Assembly (NCBI RefSeq): GCF_004745635.1
Contig: NZ_SRLB01000045.1
Coordinates: forward strand, 1 to 47,371
Length of the DNA: 47,371 nucleotides
Source of the DNA: Methylobacterium nonmethylotrophicum
GTDB taxonomy: Bacteria > Pseudomonadota > Alphaproteobacteria > Rhizobiales > Beijerinckiaceae
Reading direction: 5' to 3'
Shown: positions 1 through 8,412 of the stretch, piece by piece
How positions within the stretch are numbered: position 1 is the first letter of the stretch
Layout: each line of letters starts with the position of its first letter
The notes under the pieces: generated by a model
Databases searched by the model: none
What the model was told of the DNA's origin: nothing
What the model saw: only the letters and a program-made list of their open reading frames with translations
Program-made: the position numbers and the translations under genes

Positions 1-914
1 CCGACCTGGCCGGCGATCTCCTGGATCGAGGCCGTCATCTCCTCCGAGCCCGCCGCCACCGTCGCGGCGCGCTGGCGCGCCTCATCGGCCGAGTGGCCGA
101 GCCCGGCGGCGGAGCGCTGCATCTCCTCGACCGCCGCCCCCATGGCACCGACCACCTGCGTCACCTCGGCGGCCATGTTCACCTGCCCGGTGACCACGGA
201 CCAGGTCAGCATCGGGCCCTGATAATCGCCGTCCGGCCCCATGATCGCCGAGACCTGCAGGTCGAGCGTTTCCGGCCCGAGCTTGATCTTGGTCCGATGC
301 GGCAGCCGGCTCGCATCGGCGAGCATCCGGCGCTGGTGCGACGGGTTCTTGTGGAAGACGTCGATCGACGCGCCGACGAGCTGCTCGGCCTTGATCGGCA
401 GGTACTGCTCGAGCGGCCCGAGCGTGCGCCGCGAGGCGGCGTTCATGTAGTCGATGCGGAAGTCGTTGCGGGGGTCGGCGGTCATCACGGCGACCGGCAT
501 GCCCTCGATCATCGTCAGGAGACGGCTGATCTCGTTCTTCTTCCGGGTGATGTCGGCGGCGAGCTTCACCACTTTCACGGGCTTGCCGGCCGAGTCGAGG
601 ACCGGGTTGTAGGTCGCCTCGAGCCAGACCCGCTTGCCGTTGTTGCCGAAGCGCAGGAACTCGCCGGCGAAGAACTGTCCCTGTCGCAGCTTGTCCCAAA
701 ACATCCCGTAGTCCGACGAGGCGGCCGTCTCCTTGTCGAGGAACATCCGGTGATCCTTGCCGACGATCTCGTCGAGCCGGTAGTCCAGCAGCGCGAGAAA
801 GTTCGCGTTGGCCTGAATCACCGTGCCGTCGAGATTGAACTCGATCATCGCGAGAGATTTCTTCAATGCCTCCAGTGTCGCTTCCGCGACGTTCTCTCGC
901 CGCTTACGAAACAT
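1..914 (-). CDS. Soluble PAS-domain methyl-accepting chemotaxis protein (3' end outside window)
   Basis: The open frame starts at ATG 912-914 (MFRKRRENVAEATLEALKKS) and runs off the left edge without a stop. A good GGGAGGA ribosome site sits just upstream. About 304 codons are visible. Two PAS modules (about residues 15-120 and 135-240) read like those of soluble aerotaxis-type receptors, with FNLDGTVIQANANFL and FRIDYMNAASRRTL. The visible end (GSEEMTASIQEIAGQV) is the beginning of the methyl-accepting signalling domain. No membrane segment precedes the PAS modules, so the receptor is probably cytoplasmic and senses redox, a ligand or metabolism through PAS. It should signal to CheA/CheW; no che genes are in the window. 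The signalling hairpin tip is not visible. Confidence 0.9.
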   Translation of the reverse strand, partial: MFRKRRENVAEATLEALKKSLAMIEFNLDGTVIQANANFLALLDYRLDEIVGKDHRMFLDKETAASSDYGMFWDKLRQGQFFAGEFLRFGNNGKRVWLEATYNPVLDSAGKPVKVVKLAADITRKKNEISRLLTMIEGMPVAVMTADPRNDFRIDYMNAASRRTLGPLEQYLPIKAEQLVGASIDVFHKNPSHQRRMLADASRLPHRTKIKLGPETLDLQVSAIMGPDGDYQGPMLTWSVVTGQVNMAAEVTQVVGAMGAAVEEMQRSAAGLGHSADEARQRAATVAAGSEEMTASIQEIAGQV

Positions 915-1215
915 CTCGACAGTCCTCCCGGCGCGGAAACTGCTCAATTTTTTGGATTCAAGATCTTAATGATGAACTAAAATGACTTTTATGCGGCCCA
1001 GTCTTCAGGATCTAACAGTAATTCAAGAATAAGTCATCAGCGTACGGCAGCCGCAGGAGCGCGTGATCCGCTGCGGGAAACCGTTCGCCGCTCAGAGTGT
1101 TGCCGCCCGAGGCGGGGTCGCGGCGGCGGGGCGCTGCCGCCGGAGACCTAACCGTTAATACATCAATCGTTAACCATGAGGCGCGTGGCGGGAGGCGACG
1201 ACAGGGAGCGGTCAT

Positions 1216-1333
1216 CCGAAATCCGATTGATCGCTTCGCGATGCGGATTTCGGTGTCGCTCAGGCGTGCGGAGCGAAGCTCCGCCGTCGCGGGCTGGTGA
1301 AACCGGATCCGGACATCATCGTCCGGATCCGGT
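1216..1333. repeat. Compound element of three hairpins
   Basis: Three inverted repeats follow one another. The first has 10-bp arms (CCGAAATCCG/CGGATTTCGG, 1216-1225 and 1244-1253). The second has 7-bp arms with a GAA loop (GCGGAGC/GCTCCGC, 1268-1274 and 1278-1284). The third has perfect 13-bp arms with a 6-nt loop (ACCGGATCCGGAC/GTCCGGATCCGGT, 1302-1314 and 1321-1333). The regular series looks like a REP-type intergenic element or a structured RNA rather than a single terminator. I see no second copy in this window. Confidence 0.6.
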
Positions 1334-1429
1334 CTCGCAGCCGAGAGGCCGACCGTATGGGGCATCCTGTCCGCCTCGTCGGCGCTCCCGCGGCGTCCGT
1401 CCGATCGCCCTCACGATCGGGATGTCGGC

Positions 1430-1470
1430 CACGCCCGCGGGGCGGCGTGTGGCGCCGCCCCGCGGGCGTG
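1430..1470. terminator. Perfect 18-bp hairpin downstream of aminotransferase
   Basis: The arms CACGCCCGCGGGGCGGCG (1430-1447) and their exact complement (1453-1470) are separated by TGTGG. The hairpin lies 38 bp past the aminotransferase stop. No T-run follows on the minus strand, so termination is inferred from stem strength and position only. Confidence 0.6.
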
Positions 1471-1508
1471 CGGCCGGTGACCCGGGCGCAGCCCGCATCG
1501 ATGCCGGG

Positions 1509-2891
1509 TCAGACCGCCGCCAGGCCCTGCTCGCGGATCCAGGCGTGGGTCCGGTCGAGCGCCGTGCCGAGGCGGTCGAACAGGGTGTCGATCTCGTCCG
1601 GACGGATCACCAGGGGCGGGCAGACCGCGACGCGGTCGCCGGTGAGGAAGCGGACGATCAGGCCCTCCTCCTGCGCGAAGGCGACGCAGCGGGCCGCCAC
1701 GCCCGCCTTCGGGTCGTACTGGCGCTTCGTCGCCTTGTCGGCGACGATCTCGAGGCCGCCGATCAGGCCGAGCCCCTTCGCCTCGCCGACGAGCGGGTGC
1801 TCCTCGAGGGCGGAGAGCCGGCGCTGGAAGTGCGGCGCCTTCTCGGCCGCCCCCTCGATGATGCGGTCGCGCCGGTAGATCTCGATGGTCTTCAAGGCCA
1901 CCGCGCTCGCCACCGGGTGCCCCGAATAGGTGGTGCCGTGCCCGAAGGTGCCGATCTTGCGGCTCTGGTCCTGCATCGCCTGGTAGAGCGTCTCGTCGAC
2001 CGTCACGCCGCCGAGCGGCATGTAGGCGGAGGTGAGCGCCTTGGCGAAGGACAGGCTGTGGGGCGTCATGCCCACGGTCTGCGAGCCGAACCAGGTCCCG
2101 AGCCGGCCGAAGCCGCAGATCACCTCGTCGGCGATCAGGCGCACGTCGTAGCGGGCGAGCACCGGCTCGATCGCGGCGAAATAGCCCTTCGGCGGCACGA
2201 TGGCGCCGCCCGCGCCCATCACCGGCTCGGCGATGAAGGCCGCCACCGTCTCGGGGCCCTCGCGCAGGATCATCGCCTCCAGCTCGTCCGCGAGGCGCGC
2301 CGAATAGGCCTCCTCGCTCTCGCCCGGTTCGGCGCCCCGGTAATGGTGCGGGCAGGCGGCGTGCAGGAAGCCCGGCAGCGGCAGGTCCCAGTCGGCGTGG
2401 TTGGCCATGAGGCCGGTGAGCGAGGCCGACGCCACCGTGACGCCGTGATAGCCCTTGTTGCGGCCGATGATCTTCTTCTTCTGCGGCCGGCCGAGCGCGT
2501 TGTTGAGGTACCAGGTCAGCTTGACCTGGGTGTCGTTGGCCTCCGAGCCCGAGGAGGTGAAGAACACCTTCGAGACCGGGATCGGCGCCAGCTCCTTCAG
2601 GGTCTCGGCGAGCTCGATCGCCGGGTCGTGGCTGCGGCCGGAGAACAGGTGGGTGAAGGGCAGCCGGGCCATCTGCTCGCGGGCGGCCTCGACCAGCTCC
2701 TCGTTCGAGTAGCCGAGCGCCGTGCACCACAGGCCCGCCATCCCCTCGAGATAGGGCCGGCCGTCGGTGTCGTAGACCCAGACGCCGTGGCCGCGCTCGA
2801 GCACCAGCGGCCCGGTCTGCCGGAAGGCCGCCAGGTTGGTGTAGGGGTGGATCAGGGTTTCGACGTCGCGGGTGGCGAGGTTCGAGAGCAT
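1509..2891 (-). CDS. Class III PLP-dependent aminotransferase (omega-transaminase type)
   Basis: The protein has 460 residues from ATG 2889-2891 (MLSNLATRDVETLIHPYTN), with AGGAAAG upstream. The frame stays open to 3002, but that extension is translated repeat DNA. Family marks are SGSEAND (114-120, phosphate binding), DEVICGFGR (Asp255, pyridine nitrogen contact) and FAKALTSAYMPLGG with Lys284 as the expected PLP lysine. Sequence and length resemble beta-alanine:pyruvate and other omega-amino-acid or amine transaminases, which move an amino group from an omega-amine to pyruvate or 2-oxoglutarate. The exact amine donor cannot be read from sequence. It is cytosolic and transcribed alone, divergently from the YkgJ-like gene. 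Its upstream region holds a 34-bp tandem array. Confidence 0.9.
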   Translation of the reverse strand: MLSNLATRDVETLIHPYTNLAAFRQTGPLVLERGHGVWVYDTDGRPYLEGMAGLWCTALGYSNEELVEAAREQMARLPFTHLFSGRSHDPAIELAETLKELAPIPVSKVFFTSSGSEANDTQVKLTWYLNNALGRPQKKKIIGRNKGYHGVTVASASLTGLMANHADWDLPLPGFLHAACPHHYRGAEPGESEEAYSARLADELEAMILREGPETVAAFIAEPVMGAGGAIVPPKGYFAAIEPVLARYDVRLIADEVICGFGRLGTWFGSQTVGMTPHSLSFAKALTSAYMPLGGVTVDETLYQAMQDQSRKIGTFGHGTTYSGHPVASAVALKTIEIYRRDRIIEGAAEKAPHFQRRLSALEEHPLVGEAKGLGLIGGLEIVADKATKRQYDPKAGVAARCVAFAQEEGLIVRFLTGDRVAVCPPLVIRPDEIDTLFDRLGTALDRTHAWIREQGLAAV

Positions 2892-2918
2892 CGTTGCTTT
2901 CCTGTCGGAGGCGCCCGG

Positions 2919-3037
2919 GCACGGGGCCCGGGACGTCCTCGGAGAAGGGGCCCGGGACGAGCCCCAATGTCCTCGGAGACGGGGCTCGGGAACGAGCCCC
3001 ATATCCTTGAAGAGGGCGCTCGGGACGAGCCCCGGGC
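2919..3037. repeat. Degenerate 34-bp tandem repeat, three copies plus a partial
   Basis: Three 34-bp units lie head to tail at 2936-2969, 2970-3003 and 3004-3037, each beginning TCCTYGRAGA and containing GGGCYCGGGAACGAGCCCC or close to it. A partial copy occupies 2919-2935. In the second unit the core GGGGCTCG-GGAA-CGAGCCCC is a perfect palindrome. The array starts 27 bp upstream of the aminotransferase start and ends about 105 bp before the divergent gene at 3144. Confidence 0.8.
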
Positions 3038-3143
3038 GGCGGAGCAGAATTCGCTTGCGCCGTCACACTAGCGGCGCGATGCCGACGCACAACCCGGGCC
3101 GCTCTCGCGGCATCGCCGCACAATCCTGGTCAGACCGACGCGC

Positions 3144-3680
3144 ATGCTCGACCCCGCTCACTTCGTCTCGACGCCTGCGCCCGGCCGCGCCTGTGGCGCC
3201 TGCACCCTCTGCTGCAAGGTCTACGACGTGCCGGCGGTCGAGAGCGTGGCCGGGGAATGGTGCCGCCACGCCAGGCCCGGCCGGGGCTGCGGCATCCACG
3301 AGACCAGGCCCGGCCATTGCCGCGCCTTCCACTGCCTGTGGATGACGGAAGGCTGGCTCGGCCCGGAATGGAAGCCCGACAAGGCCAAGATGGTGCTCAG
3401 CCTCGACCCGACGACCCGCTTCCTGCACGTCCAGGTCGATCCGAGCCAGCCCGGCATGTGGCGCCGGGAGCCCTATTACGGCCAGCTCAAGCGCTGGGCG
3501 GTCGCCTCCCTGGCGCAGAACCGGCACGTCCTGGTCTTCGTCAACCGCAGCGCCACCGTGGTGCTGCCGGACCGGGACGAGGCCCTCGGCATCTTCGGCC
3601 CCGGCGACCGGCTCTTCTCCCGCGAGCGGATGACCCCGAACGGCGTCGTCATCGAGGTCGAGAAGCGCACCGTGGTGTGA
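3144..3680 (+). CDS. YkgJ-like cysteine-cluster protein
   Basis: This 178-residue protein has eight cysteines in its first third: C17, C20, C23, C24, C40, C49, C59 and C64. The pattern CGACTLCC ... WCRHARPGRGCGIHETRPGHCRAFHC is typical of the YkgJ-type zinc- or iron-chelating domain family, whose role is poorly known. The C-terminal half is mixed alpha/beta without recognisable motifs. It has no signal peptide or membrane segment, so it is probably cytosolic. Neither candidate start has a strong ribosome site; ATG 3144 places the Cys cluster near the N terminus, as is usual in the family. The gene runs in the same direction as the GntR gene 78 bp downstream, but a functional link is unproven. 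Confidence 0.75.
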   Translation: MLDPAHFVSTPAPGRACGACTLCCKVYDVPAVESVAGEWCRHARPGRGCGIHETRPGHCRAFHCLWMTEGWLGPEWKPDKAKMVLSLDPTTRFLHVQVDPSQPGMWRREPYYGQLKRWAVASLAQNRHVLVFVNRSATVVLPDRDEALGIFGPGDRLFSRERMTPNGVVIEVEKRTVV

Positions 3681-3758
3681 CGGGCGGCGCGGATCTATCG
3701 TCGTGCGCGCCCTCGGCGGGCATCGGGGGGCCCTGATGGGGAGCGGGCGGGCCACGGG

Positions 3759-4520
3759 ATGACGGCGCAGGACACGAGGGAGGGACCAGCGTCCCGGCGC
3801 GACGCCGTCGTGCTCCCGCTCGCCTCGGCCGCGCACCGCCTCCACGGCTCGGTCGCCCGCGACATCGGGATCGCCATCCTGGCCGGGCGCACCCCGCCCG
3901 GCACGGTGCTGCCCGGGGAGATCGCGGCCTCCGCGACCCATGCGGTCTCGCGCACCGCCTACCGGGAGGCGATCCGGATCCTGAGCGCCAAGGGCCTGGT
4001 GGAGAGCCGGCCCAAGGCCGGCACCCGGGTGAGCGAGCGCGGCCGCTGGAACCTGCTCGATCCCGACATCCTGGCCTGGGCCTTCGAGACCGACCCGGGC
4101 GAGGCCTTCATCCGCGACCTGTTCGAGCTGCGCCGGATCGTCGAGCCGGCGGCGGCCGAGCTGGCGGCCCTGCGGCGCTCCGCCCGCGACCTCGCCCGGA
4201 TGGCCGCCGCGCTCGACGGCATGGCCCGCCACGGCCTCGCGGTCCCGGCCGGCCGCGCCGCCGACCAGGCCTTCCACCACGCGATCCTGGAGGCGACCGG
4301 CAACGCCCCGCTGGTCGCCCTGTCGAGCTCGATCGCCGCTTCCGTCACCTGGACGACGATCTACAAGCAGCGCCGCCGCGCCCTGCCGCGCGACCCCCTG
4401 CCGGAGCACCGGGCGCTCTACGAGGCGATCGAGGCGGGGGAGGGGGCGCTGGCGCGGGCCCGGATGGCGGAGCTGATCCGGCTGGCGCTGGCGGACACGG
4501 AATCGTCGATGGCGGAGTGA
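3759..4520 (+). CDS. GntR-family regulator, FadR subfamily (FCD domain)
   Basis: The protein has 253 residues. The winged helix spans about residues 28-95, with GTVLPGEIAASATHAVSRTAYREAIRIL and the wing GLVESRPKAGTRV. An FCD effector domain follows at about 110-245 (FELRRIVEPAAAELAA, DQAFHHAILEATGN, PEHRALYEAIEAGEG). The spacer WNLLDPDILAWAFE is characteristic of the DgoR-like group, which responds to sugar acids such as galactonate. The gene converges on an exported aldose 1-epimerase, which fits a sugar theme, but no sugar-acid catabolic operon is in the window, so the target is unknown. It should act as a dimeric repressor in the cytosol. Confidence 0.85.
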   Translation: MTAQDTREGPASRRDAVVLPLASAAHRLHGSVARDIGIAILAGRTPPGTVLPGEIAASATHAVSRTAYREAIRILSAKGLVESRPKAGTRVSERGRWNLLDPDILAWAFETDPGEAFIRDLFELRRIVEPAAAELAALRRSARDLARMAAALDGMARHGLAVPAGRAADQAFHHAILEATGNAPLVALSSSIAASVTWTTIYKQRRRALPRDPLPEHRALYEAIEAGEGALARARMAELIRLALADTESSMAE

Positions 4521-4551
4521 AACAGCGGTGTCTCCGGCTCTCCTCCTCGCG

Positions 4552-4662
4552 ACCTCATCCTGAGGTGCCCGCAAAGCGGGCCTCGAAGGAGGCCTCCAGT
4601 AAGCCCTGAGACCTCTGGAGCCCTCCTTCGAGGCTTCCTTCGGTCGCACCTCAGGATGAGGT
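4552..4662. repeat. Long palindromic repeat, family A, copy 1
   Basis: Outer arms ACCTCATCCTGAGGTGC (4552-4568) and the exact complement (4646-4662) enclose a second stem (4580-4599 and 4615-4634, one mismatch) built from GCCTCGAAGGAGG and CCTCCTTCGAGGC. A second copy lies at 18273-18393. This copy sits between the convergent GntR and epimerase genes and may also act as a bidirectional terminator. Confidence 0.9.
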
Positions 4663-4698
4663 TGTGGGTGGGAGCATGAAAGCCGGGTTGCTCGAGAG

Positions 4699-5853
4699 CT
4701 ACTTCGCCCCCGCCGAGAACCGGTACGTGATCAGGTTCCGGTACGTCGCCCCCGGATCGAGCCGCGCGGTGCCGAAGGCGGGCTGGTTCGGCGTGTCCGG
4801 AAACACCTGCGGCTCCAGCGCCAGGGCGTCCGACTGGCGGTAGGACAGGCCCGACTTTCCCACCGCCGTCGCGTCGAGGAAGTTGCCGGCGTAGAACTGC
4901 ACCCCGGGCTGGTTGCTCGCGACCTCCATCACCCGGCCCGAGGCCGGATCCTCGACCCGGGCCACGAGGTGAGCGTCGGTGGTCGGGGCGTTCGTCACCA
5001 CGAAATTGTGGTCGTAGCCGCGTCCGCGCAGGATCTGCTCGTCGCGCCCGTCGCGGATGCGCGCGCCGATCGGGATGGCCGTGCGGAAGTCGAACGGCGT
5101 GCCGGCGACCGGGGCGATCGCGCCGGTCGGGATCAGTGTCGCGTCGACCGGGGTGTAGCGCTCGGCCGGGATCGTCAGGACGTGGTCGAGGATCGTGCGG
5201 CCGGAGCCCTCGCCCGCGAGGTTGAAGAAGCTGTGATTCGTCAGGTTGACGATGGTCGGCTTGTCCGTGGTCGCCCGGTACTCGACCGAGAGCGTGCCGG
5301 CGGCGTCGAGCGCGTAGGTCACGCTCGCCGTCAGGGTGCCGGGATAGCCCTCCTCGCCGTCCGGGCTGATATAGGTCAAGGTGACGGAGGGGGTGGCGCC
5401 GTCCTTGACCTCGGCGAGGGTCCACAGCCGCTTGTCGAAGCCCTCGCGGCCGCCGTGCAGCGCGTTCGGGCCGTCGTTGCGGGCGAGCGTGTAGTCCTTG
5501 CCGTCGAGGCGGAAACGGCCGGCGCGGATGCGGTTGGCGTAGCGCCCGACGCTGACCCCGAAATAGTTCGGTGCCTTGAGGTAGCCGGCGAGGTCGGGAT
5601 AGCCGAGCACCACGTCCGCCGGCTTGCCCGACCGGTCCGGCACCTCAAGGGTGCGCAGCAGCGCCCCCCAGGTGAGGATCCGGGCGGTGAGGCCGCCATT
5701 GCTGAGCGTCACCTCCTCGACCGCGCGCCCGTCGGGCAGGTTGCCGAACGGCGCCTTCCGGGCCTCCCCGGCCATCGCCGGCAAGAGGCTCCCTTGCACG
5801 AGGCTGGCCGGCAGGGCGCAGGCACAGGTGAGCGCCGTGATCCATGCACGCAT
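4699..5853 (-). CDS. galM: Exported aldose 1-epimerase (galactose mutarotase)
   Basis: The protein has 384 residues, starting at ATG 5851-5853 with GAGGGAA upstream. A signal peptide (about residues 1-29, ending SLLPAMAGE) suggests a periplasmic enzyme. Family marks are GRYANRI (103-109), NALHGG with His133, NLTNHSFFNL with His207, GYDHNFV, QPGVQFYAGNF and LEPQVFPDTPNQP with Glu347. The two histidines and the glutamate match the catalytic residues of GalM, which interconverts alpha and beta anomers of galactose or glucose. It is monocistronic, 110 bp downstream of the MarR gene in the same direction and convergent with the GntR gene. A periplasmic location could help anomer-selective sugar uptake or oxidation; that is inference. 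Confidence 0.9.
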   Translation of the reverse strand: MRAWITALTCACALPASLVQGSLLPAMAGEARKAPFGNLPDGRAVEEVTLSNGGLTARILTWGALLRTLEVPDRSGKPADVVLGYPDLAGYLKAPNYFGVSVGRYANRIRAGRFRLDGKDYTLARNDGPNALHGGREGFDKRLWTLAEVKDGATPSVTLTYISPDGEEGYPGTLTASVTYALDAAGTLSVEYRATTDKPTIVNLTNHSFFNLAGEGSGRTILDHVLTIPAERYTPVDATLIPTGAIAPVAGTPFDFRTAIPIGARIRDGRDEQILRGRGYDHNFVVTNAPTTDAHLVARVEDPASGRVMEVASNQPGVQFYAGNFLDATAVGKSGLSYRQSDALALEPQVFPDTPNQPAFGTARLDPGATYRNLITYRFSAGAK

Positions 5854-5963
5854 CCGCGTTCCCTCCGTCGCGCCGCCTCTCGCGTGCGGCCGATCCGGCG
5901 CGCCGCCGCGCCGGCCGAATTACTCATACAAATCGGTGGCGCGCTGGCAATGCCCCGGCGGGG

Positions 5964-6446
5964 TCAGCCGCGGTCGGCCCGGGCGGCGTCGCGCCAGGCC
6001 AGGACCACCCGCTCGAGCTCGGCCACGTCGCCGGGCGCCAGCCGGCCGAGGGTGCGGGCGACGTAGGCGGTCTGCGCCGCGATGCCGGCACGGGCGAGGG
6101 CCAGCCCCGCCTCGGTCAGGTGCAGGGCGTGGGAGCGCCGGTCGCCGGGAATCGGGCGGCGCTCGACGAGGCCGGCCTCGACCAGCCGGTCGATCAGCCC
6201 CGACACGTTGCCCTTGGTGACGTAGAGCCGTTCGGCGAGGTCCTGCTGGGTCAGCCCCTCGCGCTCGGAGAGGGTCGAGAGCACGTCGAATTGCGGGATC
6301 GACAGCCCGAGCGCCTTCAGCTCCGCCGCCACCGCGGCCGAGACGCGCCGGTGCAGGCGGATGAAGCGGAACCAGACCCGCAGCGGGTCGGCCCCGGCCG
6401 GGGCGTCGGCCCGGGTCGGGATGTGGGGGCGCGAGGAAGCCATCAT
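5964..6446 (-). CDS. MarR-family transcriptional regulator
   Basis: The protein has 160 residues (two adjacent ATGs, 6444-6446 and 6441-6443). The winged helix at about 50-115 shows LSIPQFDVLSTLSEREGLTQQDLAERLYVTKGNVSGLIDRLVEAGLVERRPIPGDRRSHALHLTEAG, a canonical MarR fold with the DRR wing. It is divergent from an AlkK-like acyl-CoA ligase. MarR regulators next to CoA ligases often repress aromatic- or fatty-acid activation and are released by the acyl-CoA product; that is the likely job here. No purine-rich ribosome site precedes the start. Instead an inverted repeat and a TAAACT box lie directly upstream, which would fit a leaderless transcript. Confidence 0.85.
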   Translation of the reverse strand: MMASSRPHIPTRADAPAGADPLRVWFRFIRLHRRVSAAVAAELKALGLSIPQFDVLSTLSEREGLTQQDLAERLYVTKGNVSGLIDRLVEAGLVERRPIPGDRRSHALHLTEAGLALARAGIAAQTAYVARTLGRLAPGDVAELERVVLAWRDAARADRG

Positions 6447-6450
6447 GCCG

Positions 6451-6470
6451 ATAGTTTACATCAGAACCAT
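6451..6470. promoter_or_regulatory. Candidate MarR operator / leaderless promoter
   Basis: ATAGTT (6451-6456) and AACCAT (6465-6470) form an inverted repeat (5 of 6 pairs, 8-bp spacer) only 4 bp from the marR start. Read on the minus strand it contains TAAACT, a plausible -10 box placed so that transcription could begin at the ATG. Autorepression is inferred. Confidence 0.4.
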
Positions 6471-6645
6471 CTCGGCGCCATGCGCGGCGCCCGCCCGCCC
6501 GCCGCCATCCCCCGGAGGATGCACGGTGCCGCTCTAGCCGCCCCGGCACCAGTGCCATAAGCTGACGCGAGGACCGCGGGCACCAAGCCCCGGCGACGGC
6601 GGCGCGCCCGAGCGAGCGCGCCCGACGAGGGAAGGAAGACACGCC

Positions 6646-8274
6646 ATGCTCGGCCTGATGCAGGACTGGCCCCTGCTGATCCATCGCGTCATCGACTACG
6701 CCGCCGTGCAGCACGGCGCCCGCCCGGTCATCTCGCGCTCGGTCGAGGGGCCGATGCACCGGACCACCTACGCCGAGATCCGGCAGCGGTCCCTGCGCCT
6801 GTCGAAGCGCCTCACCGCCGACGGCATCCGCCTCGGCGACCGGGTCGCGACGCTCGCCTGGAACACCTGGCGCCACCTCGAGGCCTGGTACGGCATCACC
6901 GGCGTGGGGGCGATCTATCACACGGTCAACCCGCGGCTGTTCGAGGACCAGATCGCCTACATCATCAACCACGCCGAGGACCGGATCCTCCTCCTCGACC
7001 TGACCTTCGTGCCGCTGATCGAGCGCCTGGCCGACAAGCTGACGACGATCGAGCGCTACGTCGTCCTCACCGACGGCGCCCACATGCCGCAGACGTCCCT
7101 GCGCAACGCCGTCGCCTACGAGGACTGGCTGGCCGAGGCCGACGACGACTTCGCCTGGGCGCAGTTCGAGGAGAACACCGCCGCGGGCCTGTGCTACACC
7201 TCCGGCACCACCGGCCTGCCGAAGGGCGTGCTCTACTCGCACCGCTCGAACGTGCTGCTCGGCCTGCTGGTCAACAACCCGGCCTTCATCGCGCTCGCGC
7301 CCACCGACATGGCGATGCCGGTGGTGCCCCTGTTCCACGCCAATGCCTGGGGCTTCAGCTTCGCCGCGCCGATGTCCGGCGCCGGGCTGGTGATGCCGGG
7401 GCCGAAGCTCGACGGCGCCTCGGTGCACGCGCTGCTGGAGGAGACCGGCGTCACCGTGACGGCGGCGGTGCCCACCGTCTGGCTCGGCCTGCTGCAATAC
7501 CTCGACAATACCGGCAAGCGCCTGAGCCACCTGAAGCGGGTGGTGATCGGCGGCTCGGCCTGCCCGCGGGCGATGACCGAGCGCTTCGAGCGCGATTTCG
7601 GCGTCACCGTCGACCACGCCTGGGGCATGACCGAGATGAGCCCGATCGGCTCCTACTGCTCGCTCAAGCCCGAGGTCGCCCATCTCGAGGGCGAGGAGCG
7701 CCTCGACCTCAAGATGAAGCAGGGCTACGCCCCCTTCGGCGTCGAGTTCCGCCTCACCGACGACGAGGGCCGCGACCTGCCCTGGGACGGCAAGACCTTC
7801 GGGCGCCTCAAGGTCGCCGGGATGGCGGTCGCCAAGGCGTATTACCGCAGCGACGAGCCGATCCTCGACGATCGCGGCTTCTTCGACACCGGCGACGTCG
7901 CCACCATCGATCCCAACGGCTACATGGCAATCACCGACCGCTCGAAGGACGTGATCAAGTCCGGCGGCGAGTGGATCTCCTCGATCGACCTCGAGAACCT
8001 CGCGGTCGGCCACCCGGATGTGGCGGAGGCCGCGGTGATCGGCGTGCAGCACCCGAAATGGGACGAGCGCCCGCTGCTCATCGTGGTGCCGAAGGAGGGT
8101 CGGACTCCCGACAAGGCCGACATCCTGGCCTTCATGGCGCCGCGCATCGCCAAGTGGTGGATGCCCGACGACGTCGTGGTGGTGCAGGCCATCCCCCACA
8201 CCGCCACCGGCAAGATCCAGAAGACCGCCCTGCGCGACCAGTTCCGCGACTACCGCCTGCCCGGGGCGGCCTGA
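6646..8274 (+). CDS. AMP-forming acyl-CoA synthetase, AlkK-like (medium/long-chain fatty acid CoA ligase)
   Basis: The protein has 542 residues, starting MLGLMQDWPLLIHRVIDYAA, an N terminus like that of AlkK-type medium-chain acyl-CoA ligases. The adenylation P-loop YTSGTTGLPKG lies at about 184-194. Other core motifs are WGMTEMSP, GYMAITDRSKDVIKSGGEWIS and the C-terminal PHTATGKIQKTALR with the catalytic lysine near 522. It should activate a carboxylic acid to the acyl-CoA through an acyl-adenylate, feeding beta-oxidation or lipid synthesis in the cytosol. GAAGGAAG precedes the start. The divergent MarR gene shares the 199-bp intergenic region and probably controls it. Chain length or aromatic specificity cannot be told from sequence. 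Confidence 0.9.
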   Translation: MLGLMQDWPLLIHRVIDYAAVQHGARPVISRSVEGPMHRTTYAEIRQRSLRLSKRLTADGIRLGDRVATLAWNTWRHLEAWYGITGVGAIYHTVNPRLFEDQIAYIINHAEDRILLLDLTFVPLIERLADKLTTIERYVVLTDGAHMPQTSLRNAVAYEDWLAEADDDFAWAQFEENTAAGLCYTSGTTGLPKGVLYSHRSNVLLGLLVNNPAFIALAPTDMAMPVVPLFHANAWGFSFAAPMSGAGLVMPGPKLDGASVHALLEETGVTVTAAVPTVWLGLLQYLDNTGKRLSHLKRVVIGGSACPRAMTERFERDFGVTVDHAWGMTEMSPIGSYCSLKPEVAHLEGEERLDLKMKQGYAPFGVEFRLTDDEGRDLPWDGKTFGRLKVAGMAVAKAYYRSDEPILDDRGFFDTGDVATIDPNGYMAITDRSKDVIKSGGEWISSIDLENLAVGHPDVAEAAVIGVQHPKWDERPLLIVVPKEGRTPDKADILAFMAPRIAKWWMPDDVVVVQAIPHTATGKIQKTALRDQFRDYRLPGAA

Positions 8275-8412
8275 GCGCGCAGGTCCCGTCACCGCCCGCC
8301 CCGTAGCGCCCGCCGCCGCGGGGCGGTACACCGGGGCAGGGCCGCCCATCCCGGCGCGGCCGTGTCCCACCGGATTCATGCGCCGCCCGCCCCGCTCTCA
8401 CGCTTCCGCCCC

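Larger units (their letters stand above)
915..1508. other. 594-bp gap between chemoreceptor and aminotransferase
   Basis: I find no convincing gene here. The short open frames have poor starts and no family resemblance. The half next to the chemoreceptor (about 945-1045) is noticeably AT-richer and probably carries its promoter. The rest holds the triple-hairpin element and the terminator hairpin listed separately. Confidence 0.6.

Noticed and set aside
1012..1365. 117-residue frame in the first intergenic region
   Set aside because: It runs through the triple-hairpin element, has no ribosome site and no recognisable domain.
2919..3037. CRISPR array
   Set aside because: The 34-bp units are directly adjacent with no unique spacers between repeats, and no cas genes are near.
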